A stretch of 64,000 nt of DNA from assembly GCF_016134045.1 (NCBI RefSeq), contig NZ_CP065915.1, positions 2,980,501 to 3,044,500 on the forward strand. The letters run 5' to 3'. The notes beneath the pieces are model-generated. The model was given only the letters and a program-made list of their open reading frames with translations. It searched no databases and was not told where the DNA came from. The translations under genes were made by a program, and so were the position numbers. The first letter of the stretch is position 1. The number at the start of each line of letters is the position of its first letter. Shown here in pieces: positions 51,860 through 61,152 of this stretch. This DNA comes from Pelagovum pacificum (GTDB lineage Bacteria > Pseudomonadota > Alphaproteobacteria > Rhodobacterales > Rhodobacteraceae).

Positions 51860-52360
51860 ATGCCCTACGAATGGACCTCTCCTCCCGGTGCCACGGACGC
51901 ACCCCGGGCCGAGCTTCAGCTCTGGCCGTACCGGTCCCTGCCGCGCCGGGGGATGGTGATTTTCATCGGCATCACGGTCGCGCTCGTCTCGCTGCCGCTT
52001 CTGGCCGTCGTCGGCTCGCCCGTACTCTGGGGGCTACTGCCGTTCATCGTCGCGGCGATCGCCGGGCTTTGGTGGGCGATCGAGCGGAGCTACAGCGACG
52101 GCAGCGTGCTGGAGACGCTGCTCGTCTGGCCCGACCGCGTCACCCTGACCCGGCGCAATCCGCGCGGCCCCCGGCAGGACTGGGAAGCGAACCCGTACTG
52201 GGTTGAGGTCTGCCTGCACGAAGACGGCGGACCGGTGGAAACCTACATCACCCTTCGCGGCGCGGGCCGGGAAGTGGAGATCGGGGCGTTCCTCACGCCG
52301 GAAGAACGGAAGGCCCTCTACCCCGAGTTGCGGCGCGCGATGACACGGAACCCGGTCTGA
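51860..52360 (+). CDS. DUF2244 membrane protein
   Basis: The ATG at 51860 gives 166 residues. The in-frame extension back to 51308 lies opposite the SRPBCC gene and was rejected. The next candidate start at 51699 would add a basic tail. Two membrane helices cover about 31 to 75, and the rest is soluble (LVWPDRVTLTRRNP). It fits DUF2244, found near oxidase genes in alphaproteobacteria. The function is unknown. Confidence 0.85.
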   Translation: MPYEWTSPPGATDAPRAELQLWPYRSLPRRGMVIFIGITVALVSLPLLAVVGSPVLWGLLPFIVAAIAGLWWAIERSYSDGSVLETLLVWPDRVTLTRRNPRGPRQDWEANPYWVEVCLHEDGGPVETYITLRGAGREVEIGAFLTPEERKALYPELRRAMTRNPV

Positions 52361-52416
52361 TCCAACGGGGCGTGCTGCGTCCCGACCCGTGCGGGCCGGA
52401 CCAGTCGCGCCGTCTT

Positions 52417-53565
52417 TCAGGCTGACCGGGCGAGGACCTCGCGCAGAACCTCTTCGGCATCGCGTCCGTCGGGTACGCCGTCGTCGCGCAGCAGGAAATG
52501 ATAGTAGAGATAGTGCAGGAACCGCTGCCGGAGGTCGACGTCAGGATCGGGCGGCGGCTTTCCCAGCGCCGCGGCAGTGGCGTCCGAACTGCCAGCCCGC
52601 TGCACCAGACCTTCGATCCCGTAACAGGCCTCCCCGAGGACCAGCACCGGCTTGCCAACGGCGAGCGCCTCGATCCCGACGGTCGAGTTGATCGTCATCA
52701 CCCTAGACGCGCCCGCGATGAGCGCCGCCGTGTCGGCCCCGTTGCGGAACAGGACGCGCGGATGCGGCGTGACCCGCGGCTTCACCAGACGCCGCGTGTT
52801 GGGATGTTCCTTCACCACGAAAGTTAGAGCGGGCAGGCGATCGGCCAGACGGGCAAGCTCCGCATGAAACGCCATCATGTCCGCAATCCACGGCGATTGC
52901 CGGGTGATCTGACTGTCGCTTTCGACCTGGAACGGCACGAAGACGTATGTGCCGGGCAGCGCGTCGACCTCATCCTTCCCGTGCTTGCTCACCCGCACCG
53001 AGGGGACGAGGTCCAGAGGTCGCTCGTCCGGCTGGTAGGCGCGGTAGAAATCCGGATCGCGCGGCAGCGTATTGTCGGCGTTGATGCCCTGCGGGTCGGC
53101 CTGGACCGTTCCCCGGAAGTAGCCGTTCTCGAGGAAAATGCGGCGGCCCGGCCCCGCGACATCGGCCAGCGCACTGTCGGGCAAGTTGAAGCCGTTATGG
53201 ACCAGCGCAATCGCGTCCGGCCACGTCTTCCAGATCTCGCGCAGGCGCGCTTCGGCGAGTTGCGCGTGCCGTGCCTTGCTGGCGTGGTAGGCTTGGCGCA
53301 GCCAGTCGAGCCGGCCGAGCATCGGGTACTGCGCGACCTTGCGCAGCACGTTACCCTCGGCCTCCGCGAAGTGGTGCGGCTCGGGCGGACCGGGCACCAG
53401 CCCCTTGCGCGCCCGATCGGCTGCAACCCAGCGTTTGAGGTCGGAGTGACGGGCGGGCACGACCAGGAGGCGATCGCCAAGCGCCTCGCGAAGCCTGGTG
53501 AACTTCATGCGCCCCGTGTCGGCGACGGAGCGGACCATCACGAACTTCGGTCCCTGCGCCGTCAT
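52417..53565 (-). CDS. Capsule polysaccharide glycosyltransferase (KpsS/LipB-type)
   Basis: This 382-residue protein resembles capsule Kdo transferases of the KpsS type. The marker phrases are VFVPFQVESDSQI near 210, FVVKEHPN near 250 and a later NSTVGIEALAVGKPVLVLG. It would attach Kdo to a lipid, starting a capsule or related glycan. It stands alone, without the rest of a capsule operon. Confidence 0.85.
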   Translation of the reverse strand: MTAQGPKFVMVRSVADTGRMKFTRLREALGDRLLVVPARHSDLKRWVAADRARKGLVPGPPEPHHFAEAEGNVLRKVAQYPMLGRLDWLRQAYHASKARHAQLAEARLREIWKTWPDAIALVHNGFNLPDSALADVAGPGRRIFLENGYFRGTVQADPQGINADNTLPRDPDFYRAYQPDERPLDLVPSVRVSKHGKDEVDALPGTYVFVPFQVESDSQITRQSPWIADMMAFHAELARLADRLPALTFVVKEHPNTRRLVKPRVTPHPRVLFRNGADTAALIAGASRVMTINSTVGIEALAVGKPVLVLGEACYGIEGLVQRAGSSDATAAALGKPPPDPDVDLRQRFLHYLYYHFLLRDDGVPDGRDAEEVLREVLARSA

Positions 53566-53596
53566 CGTTGACCCGTCATCGGCGGCGCGCCCGGCC

Positions 53597-54061
53597 CTAG
53601 CCGAGCCGCTCTTTCACGCGGGGACCGACTTTGCCGAAATCCATCTGGCCGGTATAGCGCGATTTCAGCGCGCCCATGACCTTGCCCATGTCGCGGATGC
53701 TCTCGGCGCCCGTTTCGTCGATCGCGGAGGTGATGGCGGCGTCCGCCTCCTCCTCGCTCAACTGGCGGGGGAGGAATTCCTCGATCACGCGGGCTTCCTG
53801 TTGTTCGCGCTCGGCGAGGTCGAGACGACCCCCTTCCTCGTAAGCGCGGGCACTTTCGTTGCGCTGCTTGACCATCTTGCCGAGGATGCCGAGCACTTCC
53901 TCGTTGCCAACCACGGCGGGGGCGTTTTCCTCCCCCGTGCGCAGGGCGATCTCGCGATCCTTTATGGCGGCGGTGATCAGCCGGAGAGTGGAAAGCCGCT
54001 CGGCCTCTTTCGAACGCATTGCGTCCTTCAGAGCCGCGCTGATCCGGCTACGCATATCCAT
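53597..54061 (-). CDS. GatB/YqeY domain protein
   Basis: The 154 residues match YqeY, a free-standing domain of the type found at the end of GatB, which binds tRNA. The phrases RLSTLRLITAAIKDREIALR and KVMGALKSRYTGQMDFGKV are visible. It is divergent from carA. Its role is unknown, though it may aid tRNA amidation or other RNA work. Confidence 0.93.
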   Translation of the reverse strand: MDMRSRISAALKDAMRSKEAERLSTLRLITAAIKDREIALRTGEENAPAVVGNEEVLGILGKMVKQRNESARAYEEGGRLDLAEREQQEARVIEEFLPRQLSEEEADAAITSAIDETGAESIRDMGKVMGALKSRYTGQMDFGKVGPRVKERLG

Positions 54062-54154
54062 ATGTTCCTAATCCTTCGTGAAGCGCGTGAGTGCGCGCGT
54101 CTCAAGCCCCGCACTTTACTCTTCACCGTCGCGGGAGACAACCGCGGCGCGGCC

Positions 54155-54183
54155 TTGACGGCACGTTCCGACAGTCCTACGAG
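54155..54183 (+). promoter_or_regulatory. Likely carA promoter
   Basis: TTGACG at 54155-54160 and TACGAG at 54178-54183 are 17 bases apart. The start would be about 30 bases before the carA ATG at 54220. The -35 box is good and the -10 box is fair. Confidence 0.45.
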
Positions 54184-54219
54184 ACCAACGATTTGCCGGC
54201 AGCATGGAAGGTTGGAACG

Positions 54220-55383
54220 ATGAGCGAAACGATGACACGTCCCACCGCCTGCCTCGCCCTCGCCGACGGCACGCTGTTCTTCGGCAAAGGCTTCGGGGCG
54301 ATTGGCCTGACGACCGCCGAACTCTGCTTCAACACCGCGATGACGGGCTACCAGGAGATCATGACCGATCCCTCCTACGCCGGGCAGGTCGTGACCTTCA
54401 CCTTCCCCCACATCGGCAACGTCGGCGTGAACCCGGAAGATGACGAAACCGCGGACCCGGTGGCCGAGGGCATGGTGGTCAAGTGGGACCCGACGGAGCC
54501 CTCGAACTGGCGCGCGGCCGAGTCGCTGACACCGTGGCTCGAACGGCGCGGCCGGATCGGGATCGGCGGCGTCGACACCCGCCGGCTGACTCGGGCGATC
54601 CGCCAGCAGGGCGCGCCACATGTCGCGCTCGCGCATGACCCGGATGGCAACTTCGACATCGATGCGCTGGTGAAGGCCGCGCGGTCGTTCAACGGTCTGA
54701 CCGGACTCGACCTCGCCAAGGACGTGACCTGTGCGCAATCCTACCGCTGGGACCAGACGAAGTGGGCGTGGCCGAACGGCTTCGGCACGCTGACCAACCC
54801 ACGGCACAAGGTCGTCGCGATCGACTACGGCGCCAAGCGCAACATCCTGCGCAACCTCGCCTCCACCGGCTGTGACGTGACCGTTCTTCCGGCGTCCGCC
54901 ACGGCGGACGACGTGCTGGCGCTCGCCCCCGACGGGCTGTTCCTGTCCAACGGCCCGGGCGACCCGGCCGCCACGGGTGCCTACGCCGTCCCGATGATCA
55001 AGGAAGTGCTCGACCGCTCCGAGATGCCGGTCTTTGGCATCTGCCTCGGCCACCAGATGCTGGCGCTCGCGCTTGGCGCGCGGACCATCAAGATGAACCA
55101 CGGGCACCACGGCGCCAACCACCCGGTGAAGGATCTCGAGACCGGCAAGGTCGAGATCACCTCGATGAACCATGGCTTTACGGTGGACAGCCAGACCCTG
55201 CCGCTTGGCGTGAAGGAGACGCACGTCTCCCTCTTCGACGGGTCGAACTGCGGGATCCGCATGGACGGCCGCCCGGTCTTCTCCGTGCAGTATCACCCGG
55301 AGGCGAGCCCCGGCCCGCAGGACAGCGCCTACCTGTTCGAGCGGTTCACCGACGCGATGGTGAAGCGGGCCGAGACCGCTTAA
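54220..55383 (+). CDS. carA: Carbamoyl-phosphate synthase small subunit
   Basis: CarA takes ammonia from glutamine for carbamoyl phosphate, used for arginine and pyrimidines. The ATG at 54220, behind GGAAGG, gives 387 residues. An in-frame extension to 54091 has no support. The glutaminase motif is GICLGHQ with the nucleophilic cysteine and YHPEASP with His-Glu near the end. carB is not in the window. Confidence 0.97.
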   Translation: MSETMTRPTACLALADGTLFFGKGFGAIGLTTAELCFNTAMTGYQEIMTDPSYAGQVVTFTFPHIGNVGVNPEDDETADPVAEGMVVKWDPTEPSNWRAAESLTPWLERRGRIGIGGVDTRRLTRAIRQQGAPHVALAHDPDGNFDIDALVKAARSFNGLTGLDLAKDVTCAQSYRWDQTKWAWPNGFGTLTNPRHKVVAIDYGAKRNILRNLASTGCDVTVLPASATADDVLALAPDGLFLSNGPGDPAATGAYAVPMIKEVLDRSEMPVFGICLGHQMLALALGARTIKMNHGHHGANHPVKDLETGKVEITSMNHGFTVDSQTLPLGVKETHVSLFDGSNCGIRMDGRPVFSVQYHPEASPGPQDSAYLFERFTDAMVKRAETA

Positions 55384-55404
55384 GCTGATCGAAAGACTTC
55401 TGGT

Positions 55405-55436
55405 GCAGGACATCCGGGCTGACCGGAGTGTCCTGC
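55405..55436 (+). promoter_or_regulatory. Hairpin covering the ribosome binding site of the next gene
   Basis: GCAGGACA/TGTCCTGC and TCCGG/CCGGA pair into a stem with a bulged G and the loop GCTGA. Its right arm contains GGAG at 55425-55428, the only ribosome site before the ATG at 55438. The hairpin may hide this site, or may end carA transcripts. No T-tract follows. Confidence 0.45.
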
Positions 55437-55437
55437 C

Positions 55438-57396
55438 ATGTACCGTGCCCAAAAGTTCGTCGAGACCGAGCTGCCTCCGCTGGAGTGGGGGCAGGATATC
55501 GGCTGGCTTCTGGTCGCGGAAGGCTGGCTGAGCGCTGACACGCTCGCAACCCTTCAGGCTGAACGCCTGCGGCGGGATGTCCGACTCGCCGATATGCTGC
55601 ACATTCGCGCCGGCGTGCCCCGATCCGCCATCGCGGAGGCGGAGGCGCGGCTTGCTAGAACCACGCTGGTGGATCCGGTCGACCTTCCCGCCGATCCCCG
55701 ACTTCTCCTCGCCGTCGGTCCGGCCTGGTGCGTGCAGAACGGCATCCTGCCATGGCGGCGTTCGGGCGGCGTCACTCTCGTGCTTTCGGCGCGGCCGGAC
55801 CTGTTTCCGGCGTGCGAGGGGCGGCTTCAGACGGCCCTCGGCCCGGTCCGGATGCTGGTCGCAGACGAAGACCTCCTTCAGCAGGCCATCCGGCAACTGG
55901 CAGACCCCGCGCTCGCCTTCCGGGCGGAAACGCTGGTCCCTGACGAGGAAAGTTGCCGCAATTGGCGCGCTGGCGGGGGCGCGGCATGGTTCGGTCTGAT
56001 CGTTTTGTCGCTGATCATCGCGACCATGCTCTCGCCGGGGCCGGGGCTTGGCCTGTGGATCGGGGCGGCGGCGCTCCTCATGGCGCTGCATACCGCCCTG
56101 AAGTTCGCTGCGACCCTTGCGGCGCTGCGCCGTCCGCGCCCGTCGTCCGGCGTCGTGCCGGCCCGATTGCCGACCGTGTCCATCATGGTCCCACTGTTCC
56201 GCGAAAAGGAAGTCGCGCGCCAGCTCGTCACCCGGCTCGGCCAACTCGACTACCCGGAGGAGCTGCTGGACATCCTGCTGATCCTGGAAGCCGACGACGA
56301 CGCAACGCGGCAGATGCTGTCGCACGCCGACCTCCCCGCGAACATGCGGATCATCGAAGTGCCCGACGGCTCGGTTCGGACGAAGCCACGCGCAATGAAC
56401 TACGCCCTGCCCCATGCGCGTGGCAGCATCATCGGTATCTACGATGCCGAGGATGCGCCGGCACCTGACCAGATACGGACAGTTGTCCGAACTTTCGCGG
56501 AACGCGGCCGGCAGGTCGCCTGCCTGCAGGGCGGCCTCGATTTCTACAACAGCGATGCGAACTGGATCGCGCGGTGTTTCGCCATCGAATACGCGACGTG
56601 GTTCCGCCTGATCCTACCCGGCCTCGCGCGCCTTGGGCTGGTGGTGCCGCTGGGGGGCACGACCCTGTTCCTGCGGCGCGACGCGCTGGAGGCTCTCGGC
56701 GCATGGGACGCGCATAACGTCACCGAAGATGCCGACCTCGGTCTGCGACTGGCCCGCCACGGCTACCGGACAGAGCTCATCGACACCGTGACCCGGGAAG
56801 AAGCGAACTGCCACGCCCGGCCCTGGGTCAGGCAGCGGTCGCGCTGGCTCAAGGGCTACGCGATCACCTACCTCGCCCACATGCGTCAGCCGCGGCAGCT
56901 TTTCCGCGACCTCGGTCTGCGCGGCGGCCTGTCCGTCCAGCTGATCTTCCTCGGCACTGTGGCGCAGTTCGCGCTCGCGCCCGCGCTGTGGTCGCTCTGG
57001 CTGCTGGCGCTTGGTTTCGGTCACCCGGTGGTCGGCGTCATCGGTCCCGGCGCCATGACCTGCCTGATCGCGCTCTGTGTCGTCGCGGAAGCAGTGAACA
57101 TCGCTCTTGCGCTCGTCGCGACGCGCCGGGCGGGAAAGCCGTCGCTTGGCCTGTGGGCCCCGACGATGATGCTCTATTTTCCGCTGGCGACGCTCGCCGT
57201 CTACCGTGCGCTGTTCGAATTGCTGACCCGGCCGTTCTACTGGCACAAGACAGTGCACGGCCTTTCGGACGCGGCGCTCAGCCCTGTGCCTCCGCCGCCC
57301 GCGCATCGAGCTTCAGACGTGTTACATAGGCGTTCGAGATATGATCCCGCAGCGCGAGATAGGCCGCGTCTCCGTCACCGGCCGCAATCGCCGTGA
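55438..57396 (+). CDS. GT2 glycosyltransferase with MshEN-like N-terminal domain
   Basis: The 652 residues begin with about 150 that resemble the MshEN/GspE N-terminal domain (DIGWLLVAEGWLSADTLATL). Two membrane helices follow near 180 and 210. The GT2 domain spans about 240 to 490, with LEADDDAT (DxD) and QRSRWLKGYA, the QxxRW motif of processive synthases. Further helices end the chain. MshEN domains can bind cyclic di-GMP, so synthesis of an exopolysaccharide may be controlled. The last 40 codons overlap the convergent GntR gene by 119 bases. Confidence 0.88.
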   Translation: MYRAQKFVETELPPLEWGQDIGWLLVAEGWLSADTLATLQAERLRRDVRLADMLHIRAGVPRSAIAEAEARLARTTLVDPVDLPADPRLLLAVGPAWCVQNGILPWRRSGGVTLVLSARPDLFPACEGRLQTALGPVRMLVADEDLLQQAIRQLADPALAFRAETLVPDEESCRNWRAGGGAAWFGLIVLSLIIATMLSPGPGLGLWIGAAALLMALHTALKFAATLAALRRPRPSSGVVPARLPTVSIMVPLFREKEVARQLVTRLGQLDYPEELLDILLILEADDDATRQMLSHADLPANMRIIEVPDGSVRTKPRAMNYALPHARGSIIGIYDAEDAPAPDQIRTVVRTFAERGRQVACLQGGLDFYNSDANWIARCFAIEYATWFRLILPGLARLGLVVPLGGTTLFLRRDALEALGAWDAHNVTEDADLGLRLARHGYRTELIDTVTREEANCHARPWVRQRSRWLKGYAITYLAHMRQPRQLFRDLGLRGGLSVQLIFLGTVAQFALAPALWSLWLLALGFGHPVVGVIGPGAMTCLIALCVVAEAVNIALALVATRRAGKPSLGLWAPTMMLYFPLATLAVYRALFELLTRPFYWHKTVHGLSDAALSPVPPPPAHRASDVLHRRSRYDPAARDRPRLRHRPQSP

Positions 57397-57931
57397 CGAT
57401 CGCAGCATGTTCGCGAAGCGTATCCTGCGACCGCCCTTCGGCCGAGATCGAGGTCGTCGCCAAGAGCGCCATGGACCGATGCACGAGGTCGAGCTGCTGG
57501 ATCAGGAAGCGATTGTGACTTGCGAGGTGGATTTGCCGGTGAAACCGCCGGTTCGCGCGGCTCATCGCGTCCGGATTGCCGATCAGCCCATGATCGGCCT
57601 CCAGCATGTCGCGCAACACGCGGACCTCCTCCGGCGTCGCGTGTCGCGCCGCAAGCCGGGCGGCGAGGCCTTCAAGCTCCCCCCGCACGACATAGAGCTC
57701 GGACAATTGCGAATGATCGAGGGAGGACACGATCAGCGACCGTCCGTCCCGACGCAGCAACGACTGGGTCTCGAGCCGCTGCAATGCTTCGCGGATCGGG
57801 GTGCGGGAGACGCCGAACCGCTCGGCCAGCTCGCTCTCGACCAGCCGGTCGCCGGGTCGATAGACCCCGGTGTCGATCGCTTCGAGGATCAGCTCGTAAG
57901 CGTCGCGCTGCTGTATCCGGCTGTCGGCCAT
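57278..57931 (-). CDS. GntR-family regulator with FCD domain
   Basis: The ATG at 57931 gives 217 residues, the usual FadR-subfamily length. The winged helix-turn-helix has the phrase LVESELAERFGVSRTPIREAL, then an FCD effector domain with HRQIHLASHN. It likely responds to an organic acid. It is divergent from the HAD nucleotidase and overlaps the end of the GT2 gene. Confidence 0.9.
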   Translation of the reverse strand: MADSRIQQRDAYELILEAIDTGVYRPGDRLVESELAERFGVSRTPIREALQRLETQSLLRRDGRSLIVSSLDHSQLSELYVVRGELEGLAARLAARHATPEEVRVLRDMLEADHGLIGNPDAMSRANRRFHRQIHLASHNRFLIQQLDLVHRSMALLATTSISAEGRSQDTLREHAAIVTAIAAGDGDAAYLALRDHISNAYVTRLKLDARAAEAQG

Positions 57932-58024
57932 CGGCCCTCCCTTCAAGCCCGTGGACCTTACGCCCCCGCAAACATCGACGGCAAGCACGTTGCCCACCCC
58001 CGCGAGAGCAGGCATGAGGAGGCC

Positions 58025-58669
58025 ATGACACAAGGTGATTTCGACCACGTCCGTGTGTGGGTCTTCGACCTCGACAACACGCTCTACCCGCCGGCGATCC
58101 GGCTCTTCGACCAGATCGAGGTGCTGATGCGCAACTACGTGATGCGCGAGATCGGTCTTGATGAGGCCGCCGCCGATCAGTTGCGCCGGGACTACTGGAA
58201 GGACCACGGCACCACGCTCGCCGGGCTGATCGCGGAACATGGCGTCGACCCGGATCCGTACCTCGCCGAGGTTCATGCGATCGACTTCTCCGTCCTGCCC
58301 GCCGATCCGGAACTCGCCGCGCGCATCGATCGGCTGCCGGGCCGCAAGATCGTCTACACCAACGGCTCACGCCCCTACGCGCTCGACGTCCTCGCCGCGC
58401 GGGGGCTCGGCGACACGTTCGACGCCATCTACGGGATCGAGCACGCGGGCTACCTGCCGAAACCCCAGCAGGCCGCGTTCGAGGCAATCTTCGCGCTCGA
58501 CGGGCTGTCTGCGACCGAGGGCGCGATGTTCGAGGACGACCCGCGAAACCTGCGGGTGCCGCACATGATGGGAATGCGCACCGTCCATGTTGCGCCGGAG
58601 CCGGCGCCGGCCGATCACATCCACCACCACACCGACGATCTGTCGGCCTTCTTGTCGCGGCTGGTCTGA
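58025..58669 (+). CDS. HAD-family pyrimidine 5'-nucleotidase
   Basis: The ATG at 58025 follows GAGGAGG and gives 214 residues. HAD motif I is VFDLDNTLYP at about 13, motif II is YTNGSR and motif III/IV is LPKPQQ and FEDDPRN. The layout with an inserted helical cap is that of yeast SDT1-like nucleotidases. It removes phosphate from a small phosphoester. Confidence 0.9.
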   Translation: MTQGDFDHVRVWVFDLDNTLYPPAIRLFDQIEVLMRNYVMREIGLDEAAADQLRRDYWKDHGTTLAGLIAEHGVDPDPYLAEVHAIDFSVLPADPELAARIDRLPGRKIVYTNGSRPYALDVLAARGLGDTFDAIYGIEHAGYLPKPQQAAFEAIFALDGLSATEGAMFEDDPRNLRVPHMMGMRTVHVAPEPAPADHIHHHTDDLSAFLSRLV

Positions 58670-58711
58670 CGGGCCTTTCCCGCACCACCGACCCGGCCTA
58701 GGTTTCGCGCC

Positions 58712-59908
58712 ATGACAGACCGGTTCGATATCGTGATTTCCGGCGGTGGCGTCGCCGGCCTGACTGCCGCGGCGGCGTTCGGCACCGCAGGCTTCCGCAC
58801 GCTCTGCGTCGATCCTGCGCCGCCCGTCACGGATGAAAAGACGCCGGGTGCGGATTTGCGCACCACGGCCTTCCTGCAGCCCGCACGCGCAACGCTGGAC
58901 CGCGCCGGAGTATGGAACCGGCTCGCCCCCTTCGCCAGTGCGCTGCGTGTGATGCGGATCGTCGACGCCGGCGGCACCGATGCAGAGCCGCGGGTCACGC
59001 GGGATTTCGCGTCGGACGAGCTTGGCGACGTGCCCTTCGGCTGGAACCTCCCCAACTGGCTGCTGCGCCGTGAATTGCTGGCCCGGCTGGAGGAACTGCC
59101 GACCGTCGACTTCCGCCCCGGCACCGGCTTCGCCCGCGCCGTCACCCGCACGGGCGAGGCGATCGTCACGTTGTCCGATGCCACAACGTTGCGGACGGAC
59201 TTGCTGATCGGCGCGGACGGACGCAATTCGCCGGTCCGCGAGGCCGCCGGGATCGGCGCGCGCACCACGCGCTACGGCCAGAAGGCCGTGACCTTCGCGG
59301 TCACGCACGACCTCCCGCACGACGGTGTCTCGACGGAGGTGCACCGCACCGGCGGCCCGTTCACGCTGGTCCCCCTGCCCGACCGCGACGGCCGCCCCTG
59401 CTCGGCCGTCGTATGGATGGAAGCTGGGCCGGAGGCGCTTCGTCTCGCCACCATGCCCGAACCCACTTTCGAGGCAGAGGCGACCGAGCGGAGCGCCGGC
59501 CTGTTGGGTCCGCTGACCCTGGCCTCGCCGCGCATGGTCTGGCCGATCATCAGCCAACTCGCCGATCGGATGGCGGGCGAGCGGATCGCGCTGATGGCGG
59601 AGGCGGCACACGTGATGCCGCCGATCGGGGCACAGGGCCTGAACATGAGCCTCGCCGACCTCACCTGTCTGCTCGACCTCGCCGAAGCCCGGCGCGATGA
59701 CCTCGGCAGTCGGGCGATGCTCGACACGTACCAGCGGCGCCGGCATCCCGAAGTGCAGTTGCGCCTGCGCGGCATCGACGCCCTGAACCGTGTGTCGATC
59801 GCCGGCGGGCCGATGATCAACGACCTGCGCGCCCGCGGGATCGAAGTTCTGCACGGCATCCGGCCCGTGCGGCGGGGCCTGATGCGTCTCGGCCTCGGCG
59901 CGTCCTGA
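58712..59908 (+). CDS. ubiH: UbiH-type FAD monooxygenase (ubiquinone synthesis)
   Basis: The 398-residue protein belongs to the UbiH/UbiF/COQ6 group, which hydroxylates the ubiquinone ring. FAD is held by GGGVAGLTAA near 11 and IGADGRNSPVR near 168. The family motif AEAAHVMPPIGAQGLNMSLAD is near 300. The exact ring position is unknown. Confidence 0.88.
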   Translation: MTDRFDIVISGGGVAGLTAAAAFGTAGFRTLCVDPAPPVTDEKTPGADLRTTAFLQPARATLDRAGVWNRLAPFASALRVMRIVDAGGTDAEPRVTRDFASDELGDVPFGWNLPNWLLRRELLARLEELPTVDFRPGTGFARAVTRTGEAIVTLSDATTLRTDLLIGADGRNSPVREAAGIGARTTRYGQKAVTFAVTHDLPHDGVSTEVHRTGGPFTLVPLPDRDGRPCSAVVWMEAGPEALRLATMPEPTFEAEATERSAGLLGPLTLASPRMVWPIISQLADRMAGERIALMAEAAHVMPPIGAQGLNMSLADLTCLLDLAEARRDDLGSRAMLDTYQRRRHPEVQLRLRGIDALNRVSIAGGPMINDLRARGIEVLHGIRPVRRGLMRLGLGAS

Positions 59909-60057
59909 ACGGCTCTGCACCGGCGCACACTGACCTTGCGTCGCGGCAACGATTTCCCGGTCAGATCCGCCTTTCGGCAAGCTGACCTTAAGGTTAATTG
60001 AGCGGCACGAGACTGCGCCCCTCAGCGCAAGTCCGAAGCCAGAGGCGCGCCTGCCAG

Positions 60058-61152
60058 ATGCCAGATACAACGATCCTGCTGAACGGTTTTTCCGTTCTCG
60101 ACCGCTTCGCGGTGAACACCCGCTCGAATGGCGGCTACCTCGACAAGGGGGTGATGGAGGTCAGCAACGGCCGCCTCGCCTTCGGCGAAGACGCCATCGT
60201 CACGATCGACGTGCAGAACGCCGATGCCAACCTCGAGGTAAGCGGCAGCAGCGGCATCACCGGAATCAAGGTCTACGCGAGTGCGGAGGATTACCGCGCC
60301 GGCGTCGTCCAGTATTCCTACGGCCCGATGAACCCCGGCCAATCGGCGAACGTGCAGTCTGACGTCAGCGGGCTCGGCGATACCTACATGCGGTTCAACG
60401 CCAACGTGCTCGTCTCGTCCGACGCGGGTGCGCCGCGGCTCGACCAGTTGCTTGTCTCGTCCACCGACTTGCGGCCTGCGACCACGGGCGACACCGTGAC
60501 GTTCGACCGGTACACCGACGTCGATTTCAACGAGAACGGCGAGATCGACGACGGCACGACCGAAGTCGCAAACGGTATCTTCGCGTCCGAGAACAACGAA
60601 CTCGCCGCGATCTGCTTCGCACGCGGCACGATGATCGTGACGCCGACCGGCGAACGCGCGATCGAAGACCTGTCCCCTGGTGACCTCGTGATGACGCTCG
60701 ACGAGGGGCCGCAGCCGCTTCGCTGGGTCGGCGCACAAGAGATGCCGGGCACAGGGATGAACGCGCCGATCCGCATCAGGGAAGGTCACCTCGGCACGGC
60801 GCGCGATCTCCACGTGTCGCCCAATCACCGCCTGATGATCGAAGGGCACGTCGCCGAGATGCTCTTCGGAGAGACCGAAGTTCTGGTCGCGGCCAAGCAC
60901 CTGGTGAACGGCACGACGGTGCAGCGCGAGCCACGGGCGTGGGTGTCGTACCACCACGTCATGTTCGATCGGCACCAGGTGATCTTCGCTAACGGCTGCC
61001 GCGCCGAAAGCCTGTTCCCCGGTGAGCAGGCGTTCTCCTCGCTCACGCCGGACGCGCGCGCGGAAGTCGAACGGCTGACCGAAGACCGCCCGAAGGCGAC
61101 TCTGTCACGCTACGCCCTGTCCGGATACGAGGCCGTCGCGCTCGGCCACTAG
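60058..61152 (+). CDS. Hint-domain protein
   Basis: The ATG at 60058 gives 364 residues. The N-terminal half (about 180 residues) is beta-rich and repetitive and lacks a signal peptide. A Hint domain starts at residue about 184 with CFARGTMIVTPTGERAIEDL and includes HLVNGTTVQR near 285. These are common in roseobacters and are often secreted by type I machines. Self-cleavage is not certain. It overlaps the Lrp gene end by a few bases. Confidence 0.87.
   Translation: MPDTTILLNGFSVLDRFAVNTRSNGGYLDKGVMEVSNGRLAFGEDAIVTIDVQNADANLEVSGSSGITGIKVYASAEDYRAGVVQYSYGPMNPGQSANVQSDVSGLGDTYMRFNANVLVSSDAGAPRLDQLLVSSTDLRPATTGDTVTFDRYTDVDFNENGEIDDGTTEVANGIFASENNELAAICFARGTMIVTPTGERAIEDLSPGDLVMTLDEGPQPLRWVGAQEMPGTGMNAPIRIREGHLGTARDLHVSPNHRLMIEGHVAEMLFGETEVLVAAKHLVNGTTVQREPRAWVSYHHVMFDRHQVIFANGCRAESLFPGEQAFSSLTPDARAEVERLTEDRPKATLSRYALSGYEAVALGH

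Noticed and set aside
54028..56415. A 795-codon open frame on the minus strand
   Set aside because: It is antisense to carA and the glycosyltransferase and has no motif, signal or ribosome site.
58367..60070. A 567-codon minus-strand frame
   Set aside because: It is antisense to the HAD and UbiH-type genes, which show all their catalytic motifs.
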